64,000 bases of DNA from NCBI GenBank assembly GCA_905198155.1, contig CAJKBQ010000005.1:38482-102481 (forward strand), written 5' to 3'. Below, in pieces: positions 45,518-54,383 of this stretch. This DNA comes from an uncultured Eubacteriales bacterium. GTDB taxonomy: Bacteria; Bacillota; Clostridia; Oscillospirales; Acutalibacteraceae. Numbering within the stretch: position 1 is the first letter of the stretch; each line of letters begins with the position of its first letter. The notes under the pieces are model-generated. The model was given only the letters and a program-made list of their open reading frames with translations, had not been told where the DNA came from and searched no databases. Made by a program: the position numbers and the translations under genes.

Positions 45518-46630
45518 ATGAAAAAATACAAAAAATGGCTTGCTTTCGTGCTGGTACTGTCTTTGCTGTTGACAGCAAGCACCGGATTTACCCCGGCCCG
45601 TACAGCAGACGCGCAGCCGACGCTGATTTCCGTTCAGGAACTGGCAGATGGCGGAAAGATTTATTCCTACCGCATCGACGGCGTGCAGGTCGATTATCCG
45701 GTACCGCCGGCTGGCTTCTCGCCGCTGACGGCTGACGACGAAACGTTGGAAACGTACGGATTTCCGCCGCGCCCGGCGGATCGCACGTCGGACGATTACG
45801 CGGATTGGGCTGCATTGATGGCGAACTACAAATCCTCCAGCGCGCCGGAATTTGAAGTAACACGCGTACCGGTGACGAATGATGCGGTGTCTGCTGCGCA
45901 GCCGATTGGCGGCACGGCAGCGGTGCAGGCCATTTCCGCTATTAATAGCGACGCTTTTGCCGGGTATAAATCTTCTATCACCGCAACAAATACGAAATTT
46001 TACAACCAAGCGCAGGTGGACTATGTGCATCCGGGCGTACAGTCCAACAACTTCATTGATGGCAATGGCGGGTTTTTCATTTGGACCGGAATCGGGGATC
46101 AGAGCCGATCGAAGCTGGTTCAGGCTGGTACCGGATATGATATTTCCGGTCATTATGCGTGGTACAGAATTATTTCTACTTCCGAATCGTCCAGCCAAAT
46201 CAGACTGAATTCGTTCAATGTCTCCGCCGGGAATCGAATCCATGTGTACATCTCGTTCCAAGCTGCGAACGGAAAATTTAATTATTACTTTGCCAACAAC
46301 ACAACCGGCCAGAGCGCCAGCGCTGTGGTTTCGGCAGCAACGGCATCCTGCTTTGACGGTTCTATGGTATCTTGGGGAATTGAACGGCCGCGCGCGTATA
46401 TTTCAAGTATGAAAACGACCGCAGCCACCTCGCTTTCGCAGTTCGCCACGTTTTCGCTGACCAACTGCAAAGCGACGATGAGCAATTCCAGCACATGGCT
46501 GAATATGGGCAGTCTGTCTGGTCTGAACAAGATCACGATGAAAGACTGGGGTCTGTCGGCCACACTGTGCGCACCGGGGAGCATCAGCTCCGGCACGTCG
46601 TTCCCGCTGACGTGGTACAAATATTATTGA
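45518..46630 (+). CDS. Exported protein with possible eqolisin-like (G1) fold
   Basis: 370-residue secreted protein. Residues 1-~32 are a signal peptide (KWLAFVLVLSLLLTASTGF), ~35-110 a Tyr/Pro-rich propeptide-like region, and ~150-365 a beta-sandwich whose landmarks GGFFIWTGIG, KLVQAGTGYD, AWYRIIS, SAGNRIHVYISFQ and MVSWGIERPR follow the order seen in G1 glutamic peptidases. If that alignment holds, the usual catalytic Glu (AEW) is Ser here (VSWG), so it may be a non-catalytic relative. GAAGGAAT precedes the ATG at 45518. It follows the anti-sigma gene by 14 bases. Confidence 0.55.
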   Translation: MKKYKKWLAFVLVLSLLLTASTGFTPARTADAQPTLISVQELADGGKIYSYRIDGVQVDYPVPPAGFSPLTADDETLETYGFPPRPADRTSDDYADWAALMANYKSSSAPEFEVTRVPVTNDAVSAAQPIGGTAAVQAISAINSDAFAGYKSSITATNTKFYNQAQVDYVHPGVQSNNFIDGNGGFFIWTGIGDQSRSKLVQAGTGYDISGHYAWYRIISTSESSSQIRLNSFNVSAGNRIHVYISFQAANGKFNYYFANNTTGQSASAVVSAATASCFDGSMVSWGIERPRAYISSMKTTAATSLSQFATFSLTNCKATMSNSSTWLNMGSLSGLNKITMKDWGLSATLCAPGSISSGTSFPLTWYKYY

Positions 46631-46653
46631 TTACAACTACATCTTCCTTCATA

Positions 46654-46698
46654 ACACACGAAGTCCCTTTTTGCGGAAAGGGGCTTCGTGTGTTTTTT
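46654..46698. terminator. Bidirectional terminator after the ECF cassette
   Basis: 14-bp stem (46654-46667, 46680-46693; core ACACACGAAG/CTTCGTGTGT) followed by a T run; it overlaps the stop codon of the convergent AraC-type gene. Confidence 0.88.
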
Positions 46699-47545
46699 AT
46701 CGACGATATCCGGTCGGGCTGATGCCGTACTGCGCTTTGAACAGGCGGGAAAAATAATAGACGCTGGAAAACCCCAGATAATCGGCAATCTGGCTGACGT
46801 TCATGGAAGAGTTGGACAGCAGTTCAACTGCATGATTCAGCTTGACGCGATTGACGTATGCACTGACAGCGCAGTCCAGGTGCGTGCGGAATAACGCGCA
46901 TACCCACTCGCGGGATAAGTCAAATCGGTCGGCCAGCGTGCGCGGTGTGATTCGGGCGGTATAGTCGGACGCAATATAGTCTGTGATCCGCTTCAGCGAA
47001 AGCGGCAGCCGTCCGTCGCCATCCGCGCGGACAGACGCCCACAACAGCAGCTCCGAAAACAGCGCGTCGATCATCAGGCGATCCGGCCAGCAGCGCGTTG
47101 CATACAGCTGCTGACATCGGGCAAACAATGTGCTCAGATGGGCAAACGCATCTCCGGTCGGCACGGAATATTCCGCAAGAAAAACCGACCGATCCTCTAC
47201 CGGCGGCAGAAAAAATTCCGGCTGGTCTGTCGCCCATGTCCGTGCTGCCCAGGCAGACGCCGTGTGCGGATCCGATTCGGACAGCGGCGCGGTAAAGCAC
47301 GCAAACGCGTATTCGCAGCGGGTGTCCGTGTGCAGCCGGTAATACCGCCCGCCCGGCAAAAAAAGCAGCGTACCCGGCAGCGCGTCATAGCGCCGCGATT
47401 CAATTTGGCAGCTGCACGCGCCGGACAGGATCAGTACCAACTGGTGATATGTCATCCGACGGCCGTTGTGCCGCCACGGCGGATGCTCTTCGGTACGACC
47501 CAGGATGCGCAGCACCGCTGCTGCGGGATTGACCTGATAGATCAT
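46697..47545 (-). CDS. AraC-family transcriptional regulator
   Basis: 282-residue regulator with an N-terminal cupin-like sensor (~1-110, YHQLVLILSGACSCQIESRRY, then PGTLLFLPGGRYYRLH) and a C-terminal AraC domain (~185-280): ITPRTLADRFDLSREWVCALF, then SNSSMNVSQIADYLGFSSVYYFSRLFKAQYGISPTGYR. GGGAGGGGAG precedes the ATG at 47543-47545; the frame upstream of it is not coding. It is divergent from the beta-propeller glycosidase gene and is expected to activate it in response to a sugar. Confidence 0.92.
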   Translation of the reverse strand: MIYQVNPAAAVLRILGRTEEHPPWRHNGRRMTYHQLVLILSGACSCQIESRRYDALPGTLLFLPGGRYYRLHTDTRCEYAFACFTAPLSESDPHTASAWAARTWATDQPEFFLPPVEDRSVFLAEYSVPTGDAFAHLSTLFARCQQLYATRCWPDRLMIDALFSELLLWASVRADGDGRLPLSLKRITDYIASDYTARITPRTLADRFDLSREWVCALFRTHLDCAVSAYVNRVKLNHAVELLSNSSMNVSQIADYLGFSSVYYFSRLFKAQYGISPTGYRR

Positions 47546-47604
47546 TGCGTCTCCCCTCCCCACTCTGATTATCGCATGGCAATTGGCCGTGCGCAGGCGG
47601 CGGA

Positions 47605-47666
47605 TTGCATTTGTGCAAAAATCGCTACCATACTGCATTGCACCGGCACGGTGCATTTGATATAAT
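47605..47666 (+). promoter_or_regulatory. Promoter and dyad sites of the glycosidase gene
   Basis: TTGCAC (47638-47643)-N17-TATAAT (47661-47666). The spacer holds a perfect dyad TGCACCG (47639-47645) / CGGTGCA (47649-47655), and TTGCA (47605-47609) / TGCAA (47614-47618) lies 30 bases upstream; both share a TGCA core and are candidate AraC-type or second-regulator sites. Confidence 0.65.
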
Positions 47667-47700
47667 GGGCGTAATCTGTACGAAAGGATGGAACATTTTG

Positions 47701-48717
47701 ATGAACGTATCCATTGATTTTTCCGATTACGAAACCCCGTACAAGTACGGCAAGCCCATTTTGGCACCATCCGGCGAACCGGGTGCGTTCGACCGGTTTG
47801 GCGTCGATCATATGCGCATTGTTCGGCACAACGGGCAGTTTTACGCATTTTACATTGGCTTCGACGGCTGCGGATACCGCACGGCGCTGGCTACTTCGGA
47901 CGATTTGCTCCACTGGACGCCGCACGGCGTGATCCTGGGCGGCGGAACGGCGGCGTGGGATCGCAGCGGACGCGCTGTTTCTGCATTGCTGGCCGACGTG
48001 GAGCTGTACGGCAGCCGCACGCTGATCCGGCACAATAACCGATACGGAATGCTGTACCACGCGTATCCCGGCGCAGGCTACGAAGTCGGCGCAGCCGCCA
48101 ACGGATGGGCGTGGACGACGGATGAATCGCTGCGCCGCTGGACGTGCGAACCGGCGCCTGTGTTTGAAAAAGGCACAAACGGCGCATGGGACAGCGGCGG
48201 ATTGTATTCCACCTGGATTGTTCCGCACGGCAGCGGATATGTGTTGTTTTACAACGGAAAAGAGCAAACCGCATGGCCGTGGCACGAGCAGGTCGGCATT
48301 GCGCAGTCAGATACCGTACACGGATGGGTGCGGTACGCGGGCAATCCGGTGCTGCGCGTCACACCGAATCACTGGGACAGCGTGTTTTCCTGCGGGCAGC
48401 ATGTATTGCACGACGCGCGCCGAAACCGCTGGGTCATGTTTTACTGCGGGTTTGACGGGCATCACGCGCAGGACGGCGTGGCGGTCAGCGACGATTTGCT
48501 GCACTGGAAAAAATGCGGCCGGCCGCTGATCCCGCACGGCAAACCCGGTGAGCTGGACGAAACCCACGCGCACAAGCCGTGCGTCATTTGGCACAACGGC
48601 GCGCTGTACCATTTTTACTGCGCTGTGCGCCCCACACGCACCGATGCGGAGCGCAGACGGTTCGGAAAAGAGTTCCGCTGCCTGACAGTCGCACGTTCCG
48701 TTCCGTTCGAGTCGTAA
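47701..48717 (+). CDS. Five-bladed beta-propeller glycosidase (GH43/GH32/GH130-like)
   Basis: 338-residue cytoplasmic protein. Blade-like repeats are visible: GQFYAFYIGFDGCGYRTALATSDDLLHW, SGYVLFYNGKEQ, HEQVGIAQSDTVHGW and NRWVMFYCGFDGHHAQDGVAVSDDLLHW, a pattern of GH43, GH32 and GH130-type propellers. DRFGVDH near residue 40 and HKPCVIWHNG near the end may contain active-site acids. The exact family is not clear. I start at the ATG at 47701 (GAAAGGATGG upstream) instead of the longer frame. The divergent AraC gene is its likely regulator. Confidence 0.8.
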   Translation: MNVSIDFSDYETPYKYGKPILAPSGEPGAFDRFGVDHMRIVRHNGQFYAFYIGFDGCGYRTALATSDDLLHWTPHGVILGGGTAAWDRSGRAVSALLADVELYGSRTLIRHNNRYGMLYHAYPGAGYEVGAAANGWAWTTDESLRRWTCEPAPVFEKGTNGAWDSGGLYSTWIVPHGSGYVLFYNGKEQTAWPWHEQVGIAQSDTVHGWVRYAGNPVLRVTPNHWDSVFSCGQHVLHDARRNRWVMFYCGFDGHHAQDGVAVSDDLLHWKKCGRPLIPHGKPGELDETHAHKPCVIWHNGALYHFYCAVRPTRTDAERRRFGKEFRCLTVARSVPFES

Positions 48718-48749
48718 AATGTTTGTATTCCGATTCGGATAATCCGATA

Positions 48750-49463
48750 TCAAAAATACACTCGGTTATTATACTTTGTCGGCAGTCCCTCGGCATACAA
48801 ATGTGCATCGCTGCACATGGTCAGGAGCTTCGGCAGGCACAGGCCGCCTTCGTCGGCAAATTCCACCACCGTCATGCTGCTGTGGCCGATGTCCATCGTC
48901 GCCCATGCGGCCGGGAGCGGAATATCCAGCATCGCCGCCAGCCATGCGCGGCCAAACGAGGCGTGGCAAAAGACCGCAATCCGTTTGTCGTTCGCGGCGC
49001 GGACGATATATCGCCCGTTTTCGGGGTCGTGCTCGTAGCCGTGCGCAGCCAAAAATGCGTCCGATTCCCGCTGCACGCGGGCAAATCCGGCGCTGGCATT
49101 GACGTCGGAAAAGAGATCATCTTCGTGCCAGCACGCGCCGCGCGCCGTCACGGAAGCGCGCCGCAGTTCCGCCAGCCGCGACGAATACTGGATCATCCGG
49201 CGCTTGCCGTCGCGGTCGTGGATCGAAAAATCGGCCCAGATTAAATCTTCGCTGGTCCAGTCCAGCGTGACAATTTCTTTTTGAAGCAGTTCCGCCGTGG
49301 GCGCGGCGGTTTGCTGGGCGCGCACCATCGGCGAGGCGTACAGCTCGTCCAGCCCGTAGCGCGCCAGCCGCTTGGCGAGTGCCTGCGCCTGCAGCTGACC
49401 GCGCGGGGTCAGGGAATCGGGGTGGTAAATGGGGTCGCCGTGACGCAGAAAATACAGCAGCAT
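48750..49463 (-). CDS. Histidine phosphatase family protein, paralog 1
   Basis: 237-residue member of the phosphoglycerate-mutase-like histidine phosphatases. The phosphohistidine motif is at the N terminus (LLYFLRHGDPIYHPDSLTPRG), the catalytic acid region near LYASPMVRAQQTA and the second His in VFCHASFGR. Substrate is unknown; relatives act on sugar phosphates or cofactor phosphates. GGAAAGGAA precedes the ATG at 49461-49463. The next gene upstream is a paralog of identical length, 17 bases away. Confidence 0.9.
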   Translation of the reverse strand: MLLYFLRHGDPIYHPDSLTPRGQLQAQALAKRLARYGLDELYASPMVRAQQTAAPTAELLQKEIVTLDWTSEDLIWADFSIHDRDGKRRMIQYSSRLAELRRASVTARGACWHEDDLFSDVNASAGFARVQRESDAFLAAHGYEHDPENGRYIVRAANDKRIAVFCHASFGRAWLAAMLDIPLPAAWATMDIGHSSMTVVEFADEGGLCLPKLLTMCSDAHLYAEGLPTKYNNRVYF

Positions 49464-49480
49464 GAACAAATTCCTTTCCG

Positions 49481-50194
49481 TCAGAAGTAGATCCGGTTTT
49501 GGTACATCGTCGGCAGCCCCTCCGCATACAAATGCGAATCGTTCGACAGCGTCAGCAGCTTCGGCACGCACAGTCCGGCGTCGTCCGCGCGGAACTCAAT
49601 CACCGTCATCCCGGTGTGGCCGAAATCCATATTCGCCCACGTCACCGGCAGCGGGATGTCCAGCAATGCGCCCAGCCACGACAATCCGAACCCCTGGTGG
49701 CAAAAGACGGCCACACGGCGATCGTTGGGCGTGCGGGCAATATACCGGCAGTTGAGCCGGTCGTGGTCATACCCGTGCGCCGCCAGAAATGCGTCGGAAG
49801 CGTCCAGAATCCGGTGGTAACCGGCTTCTGCGCGCGTATCGGCAAACAGCGGATCCTCATACCAGCGCAGTCCGCGGGCACGAATCGTTGCTTCGCGCAA
49901 CCGCACCCGGCGGCTGCTATGGAAAATCCAGCAGCGGCGGCCATTTTCTTCGACCGAAAAATCGTCCCAAGCGGCAGCTTCGCTCGTCCAGTCCAATATT
50001 TCGACCGACTGGTTCAGCAGTACGGCCGTCGGGGCGGCGGTTTGCTGGGCACGAATCAACGGCGAGGCGTACAGCTCGTCCAGCCCGTAGCGCGCCAGCC
50101 GTTTGGCGATCGCCTGCGCCTGCAAGTGGCCGCGCGGGGTCAGGGAATCGGGGTGATAGATGGGGTCGCCGTGGCGGATGATGTAAAGCAGCAT
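49481..50194 (-). CDS. Histidine phosphatase family protein, paralog 2
   Basis: 237 residues, co-linear with paralog 1 from end to end: LLYIIRHGDPIYHPDSLTPRG, the shared stretch AKRLARYGLDELYASP, VFCHQGFGLSW and HLYAEGLPTMYQNR. The N-terminal 55 residues and the C-terminal 25 are nearly the same, while the middle diverges, pointing to tandem duplication followed by change in substrate pocket. GAGAGGAG precedes the ATG at 50192-50194. It is the first gene of the pair. Confidence 0.9.
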   Translation of the reverse strand: MLLYIIRHGDPIYHPDSLTPRGHLQAQAIAKRLARYGLDELYASPLIRAQQTAAPTAVLLNQSVEILDWTSEAAAWDDFSVEENGRRCWIFHSSRRVRLREATIRARGLRWYEDPLFADTRAEAGYHRILDASDAFLAAHGYDHDRLNCRYIARTPNDRRVAVFCHQGFGLSWLGALLDIPLPVTWANMDFGHTGMTVIEFRADDAGLCVPKLLTLSNDSHLYAEGLPTMYQNRIYF

Positions 50195-50233
50195 GATTTT
50201 TCTCCTCTCCATGCATTCTTGATTCTATTTGCA

Positions 50234-50262
50234 ATTATACCAAATCCGGACGAATTGTGCAA
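50234..50262 (-). promoter_or_regulatory. Promoter of the histidine phosphatase pair
   Basis: Minus strand TTGCAC (50257-50262)-N17-TATAAT (50234-50239), 40 bases upstream of the first start codon. Confidence 0.75.
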
Positions 50263-50310
50263 GTCCATTGCGAAAAACATTTTCACGGCGGAAATCCGGG
50301 AAGCTGCGCA

Positions 50311-50348
50311 AAAAAACGAGCGGAATCCATGCATTCCGCTCGTTTTTT
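50311..50348. terminator. Bidirectional terminator after the arg-car operon
   Basis: Perfect 16-bp stem AAAAAACGAGCGGAAT / ATTCCGCTCGTTTTTT (50311-50326, 50333-50348) with a 6-base loop, six bases beyond the stop codon of the carB-dapF ORF. Confidence 0.94.
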
Positions 50349-50354
50349 GAGGTT

Positions 50355-53300
50355 TTAATACTCAAACTCGCCTTCAAACACCAGCACCGCGCTCCCGGTC
50401 AGCACCACGTCGTGCGCCGACACGCGCACGGTCAGGTCGCCGCCCAGCAGCCGGACGGTGATGTCGGTATCGGCATCGCAAAACCCGTTGACAACCGCTG
50501 CAACGGCTGCGGCGCACGCACCGGTGCCGCACGCCATGGTTTCGCCGTTGCCGCGCTCCCACACGCGCATCCGGAGGTTCGTGCGGTTGACCACCCGGAC
50601 GAATTCCGTGTTGACTCGCTCGGGGAATACCGGCGAGAATTCGAACATCGGCCCGATTTCCGTCAGGTTCAGTCCGTCGATCCCGTCACAGAACACGACG
50701 CAGTGCGGATTGCCGACGGAAACGCCCGTTGCGCGGTACGTTTGACCGCCGATTTGCAGCGGATAATCGACCATTTGCGGCGCGTCGATTGCCGCCGGGA
50801 TGGCGGCCGTGTCCAAGCGGGCGGCGCCCATGTGTACCGACACGGAATGCACCTTGCCGTCGCGCAGGAAGAGGCGCAGCCGATGCACGCCGCTGCCCGT
50901 TTCGATGCTCATGTACTCGCTGCGGACGTAGCCTTTGTCGTACAGGTACTTGGCCACGCAGCGGATGTTGTTGCCGGCCATTTTACCTTCGCTGCCGTCG
51001 CGGTTGAACGTGCGCATCCGCGCGTCCGCCACGGCCGACCGCTCGATCAGCACAATCCCGTCGCCGCCGATGCCGGTGTGCGGCGTGCAAAGACCGACGC
51101 ACAGCGATTCGGGGCAAGTGATTTTGCCGTCGAAATTTTCGATGAAGATATAGTCGTTGCCGCAGGAATGCATTTTGGCAAAGCGGATTTTTTGCCGCCA
51201 CGGGCGCATATCGTTGATGTCCACCAGCTCGGTGTTGCTGCCGTGGAACCGGCTTTCGATGATCTGCGCCAGTGCGTTGGCGGTGTCCAGCGAAGTGAGG
51301 CACGGGATCCCCAGCTGCATGGCATAGCGGTGCAGCTGCGTGTAGTCGCCGACGGTCGCATCTTTGACCGCGCCGGTGTAGACGATATAGTGCAGGGTGC
51401 GGCTTTCCATCAGCCGGCGGATCTCGTCGCTTTCGGTGACGTTGCGCACCGCGTGCACCGGGATCCCCAGCTGCGCGATGGCGGCGGCTGTGCCGCGTGT
51501 GGCGTACAGCGTCAGGCCCAGGTCGTAGAACCGTTTGGCCAGCGCGATGATCTCCTGATAATCGTTTTCTTCCACGCTGATCAGCACCGCACAGTCGCGG
51601 CGGTGTGCCGACGGGACGGAGAATCCGGCCGCCGTTAAGCCTTTGAACAGCGCTTCCGCCATGGTTTTGCCGATGCCCAGCACTTCGCCGGTCGATTTCA
51701 TCTCCGGCCCGAGGATGGAGTTGGCGTCGTTCAGCTTTTCAAACGAGAATACCGGCACCTTCACCGCGTAATACGGCGGCGTGCGGTACAGGCCGGTGCC
51801 GTAGCCCAGTTCGGCCAGTTTTTCGCCGAGCATCACGCGCGACGCCAGGTCTACCATCGGGACGCCGGTCACTTTGCTGATATACGGCACGGTGCGCGAC
51901 GCGCGCGGGTTGACTTCGATCACATACAGCTCGTTTTGGTAAATCAGGTACTGGATATTGACCAGCCCCTGCGTGCCGAGCGCCAGCGCCAGTTTTTCGG
52001 AACAGTCGCAGATTTTTTTCAGCGCGGAATCGTTGAGGTTATACGGCGGGTACACGGCGATGGAGTCGCCGCTGTGGACGCCGGCGCGTTCGATGTGCTC
52101 CATGATGCCCGGAATCAGCACGTCGGTGCCGTCGGAGATCACGTCCACTTCCAGCTCGATGCCCGGCAGGTACTGATCGACCAACACGGGGTTGTCGATG
52201 CCGCCGGAGAGGATGGTTTTCATATATTTGACCGTCTGCGCTTCGCTGCGGGAGATGGTCATATTTTGGCCGCCGATGACGTACGACGGGCGCAGCAGCA
52301 CCGGATAGCCCAGCGTTTCGGCCGCACGGACGGCTTCGTCCACCGTCGCGACGCCCATGCCTTTCGGGCGGCGGATGCCAAACTGTTCCAACAGTGCGTC
52401 GAACCGGCTGCGATCCTCCGCAATGTCGATGCTTTCGGCCGACGTGCCCAGGATGCGCACGCCGCTACGGTCGAGGAACTGCGTCAGCTTGATCGCCGTC
52501 TGGCCGCCGAACGCCACCACCACGCCGACCGGATGCTCCACCGCGATGATATTCGCCACGTCTTCCGGGTACAGCGGCTCGAAATACAGCCGGTCGGCGG
52601 TGTCGTAGTCGGTGGAAACGGTTTCGGGGTTGTTGTTGACGATGACGACGTCGTACCCCATTTTGCGCAGCGTCCACACGCAGTGGACGGAGCTGTAATC
52701 GAACTCGATGCCCTGGCCGATGCGGATGGGACCGGAACCGAGCACCATCACCACCGGGCGGCCGCTGCGCGGGAACGTGCGCGATTCGCACGCGGCGTCG
52801 CAGCAGGAGTAAAAGTACGGTGTTTCGGCGTCGAACTCTGCGCCGCAGGTATCGACCATTTTGTAGCTGAGCGTCCAGCCGGGGAGCGCATCCGCGCCGC
52901 TCAGGCGGCGGATCGCTGCGTCCGGGTAACCCATGCGCTTGGCCAGCGCGTAGTCGCCGTCGCACAGCCCGTCCGCTGCCAAATGCAGCTCAAACTGCGC
53001 CATCCGGTTCATTTTGTGCAGGAACCAGCGGTCGATTTTCGTGATCCGGTGGATTTCGTCCACCGAAACGCCGGATTTCAGCGCTTCGAACACGGTGAAC
53101 GCCCGGCGGTCATTGGCTTCCGCCAGCCGTTCCCGGATGGGACGGTCGCTCAGCGGCGGCGCATTCAGCGTGTCGAGCGAAATTTCGGCGCCGCGCACCG
53201 CTTTCATCAGCGCTTCCTCAAAGCTCTGGCCGATGGCCATCACTTCGCCGGTCGCCTTCATCTGCGTGCCCAGCTTGCGGCTGGATCCGGCGAATTTGTC

Positions 53301-54383
53301 GAACGGCCATTTGGGGAATTTGACGACGACGTAGTCGAGCGTCGGCTCGAAGCAGGCGCACGTTTTGCCGGTGATATCGTTTTTGATTTCGTCCAGCGTA
53401 TAGCCGAGCGCGATTTTCGTAGTGATTTTGGCAATCGGGTAGCCGGTCGCCTTCGATGCCAGTGCCGACGAACGCGAAACACGCGGATTGACCTCGATCA
53501 CGGCGTATTCAAAGCTGTCCGGATTCAGCGCGAACTGGCAGTTGCAGCCGCCGACGATCCCGATGGATGAGATGATGTCCAGCGACGCCGACCGCAGCAT
53601 CTGGAATTCTTTGTCGGACAGTGTCAGCGCCGGGGCGGCGACGATGGAGTCGCCGGTGTGAATCCCGACGGGGTCGAAGTTTTCCATCGAGCAGACGGCA
53701 ATCACGTTGCCGACGGAATCGCGCATGGTTTCAAATTCGATTTCTTTCCACCCGGAGATGCATTTTTCAACGAGAATCTGCGTGATCGGCGACGCGTCCA
53801 GCCCGGTGCGCGCGATGACGCGCAGCGCGTCGGGCGTGTCGGCAATGCCGCCGCCGGAACCGCCGAGCGTGAACGCCGGGCGGACGATGATCGGGTAGCC
53901 GATTTCGTCAGCAATGCGCATGGCGGTATCGACGTCCTCTGCGATGCCGGACGGCACAACCGGCTGGCCGATGGCCTGCATGGCGTCGCGGAACCGCTCG
54001 CGGTCTTCGGCTTTGTCGATGGCGTCAATGTCGGAGCCGAGCAGGCGCACACCGAACTCCGCCAGCGTGCCGTCGCGCGACAGCTGCATGGCGATGGTCA
54101 GGCCCGTTTGGCCGCCCAGCCCGGCGAGCAGGCCGTCCGGACGCTCTTTTTCGATGATGCGGCGCACCGTTTCAGCGTTGAGCGGCTCCAAATAGATTTC
54201 GTCCGCCATGTGCGGGTCGGTCATGATCGTCGCCGGGTTGGAGTTGACCAGCACCACGTTGATCCCTTCGTCGCGCAGCACGCGGCACGCTTGGGCGCCG
54301 GCGTAGTCGAACTCCGCCGCCTGACCGATCACGATCGGGCCGGAGCCGATGACCAGCACTTTGCGGATGCGGTTATCTCGCAT
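50355..54383 (-). CDS. carB: CarB-DapF fusion: carbamoyl-phosphate synthase large subunit joined to a diaminopimelate epimerase-like domain
   Basis: One uninterrupted 1342-residue frame. Residues 1-1058 are full-length CarB: two ATP-grasp halves (VLVIGSGPIVIGQAAEFDYAG near 10; VMVLGSGPIRIGQGIEFDYSS near 548) and a C-terminal MGS-like allosteric domain (LYATRGTAAAIAQLGIP). From M1059 (codon at 51207-51209) a complete ~284-residue DapF-like domain follows without linker: FAKMHSCGNDYIF, NRDGSEGKMAGNNIRC, GNPHCVVF and RVWERGNGETMACGTGACA. The second catalytic Cys (C1285) is kept, but the position of the first is Ala (A1136). CarB makes carbamoyl phosphate for arginine and pyrimidines; DapF interconverts LL- and meso-diaminopimelate. 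The start overlaps carA by 11 bases. Confidence 0.93.
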   Translation of the reverse strand: MRDNRIRKVLVIGSGPIVIGQAAEFDYAGAQACRVLRDEGINVVLVNSNPATIMTDPHMADEIYLEPLNAETVRRIIEKERPDGLLAGLGGQTGLTIAMQLSRDGTLAEFGVRLLGSDIDAIDKAEDRERFRDAMQAIGQPVVPSGIAEDVDTAMRIADEIGYPIIVRPAFTLGGSGGGIADTPDALRVIARTGLDASPITQILVEKCISGWKEIEFETMRDSVGNVIAVCSMENFDPVGIHTGDSIVAAPALTLSDKEFQMLRSASLDIISSIGIVGGCNCQFALNPDSFEYAVIEVNPRVSRSSALASKATGYPIAKITTKIALGYTLDEIKNDITGKTCACFEPTLDYVVVKFPKWPFDKFAGSSRKLGTQMKATGEVMAIGQSFEEALMKAVRGAEISLDTLNAPPLSDRPIRERLAEANDRRAFTVFEALKSGVSVDEIHRITKIDRWFLHKMNRMAQFELHLAADGLCDGDYALAKRMGYPDAAIRRLSGADALPGWTLSYKMVDTCGAEFDAETPYFYSCCDAACESRTFPRSGRPVVMVLGSGPIRIGQGIEFDYSSVHCVWTLRKMGYDVVIVNNNPETVSTDYDTADRLYFEPLYPEDVANIIAVEHPVGVVVAFGGQTAIKLTQFLDRSGVRILGTSAESIDIAEDRSRFDALLEQFGIRRPKGMGVATVDEAVRAAETLGYPVLLRPSYVIGGQNMTISRSEAQTVKYMKTILSGGIDNPVLVDQYLPGIELEVDVISDGTDVLIPGIMEHIERAGVHSGDSIAVYPPYNLNDSALKKICDCSEKLALALGTQGLVNIQYLIYQNELYVIEVNPRASRTVPYISKVTGVPMVDLASRVMLGEKLAELGYGTGLYRTPPYYAVKVPVFSFEKLNDANSILGPEMKSTGEVLGIGKTMAEALFKGLTAAGFSVPSAHRRDCAVLISVEENDYQEIIALAKRFYDLGLTLYATRGTAAAIAQLGIPVHAVRNVTESDEIRRLMESRTLHYIVYTGAVKDATVGDYTQLHRYAMQLGIPCLTSLDTANALAQIIESRFHGSNTELVDINDMRPWRQKIRFAKMHSCGNDYIFIENFDGKITCPESLCVGLCTPHTGIGGDGIVLIERSAVADARMRTFNRDGSEGKMAGNNIRCVAKYLYDKGYVRSEYMSIETGSGVHRLRLFLRDGKVHSVSVHMGAARLDTAAIPAAIDAPQMVDYPLQIGGQTYRATGVSVGNPHCVVFCDGIDGLNLTEIGPMFEFSPVFPERVNTEFVRVVNRTNLRMRVWERGNGETMACGTGACAAAVAAVVNGFCDADTDITVRLLGGDLTVRVSAHDVVLTGSAVLVFEGEFEY

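Noticed and set aside
51180..51240. Frameshift or pseudogene between carB and dapF
   Set aside because: The frame is continuous, both domains keep conserved motifs right up to the junction, and no remnant of a stop or ribosome site is seen; an assembly error cannot be excluded but nothing points to it.
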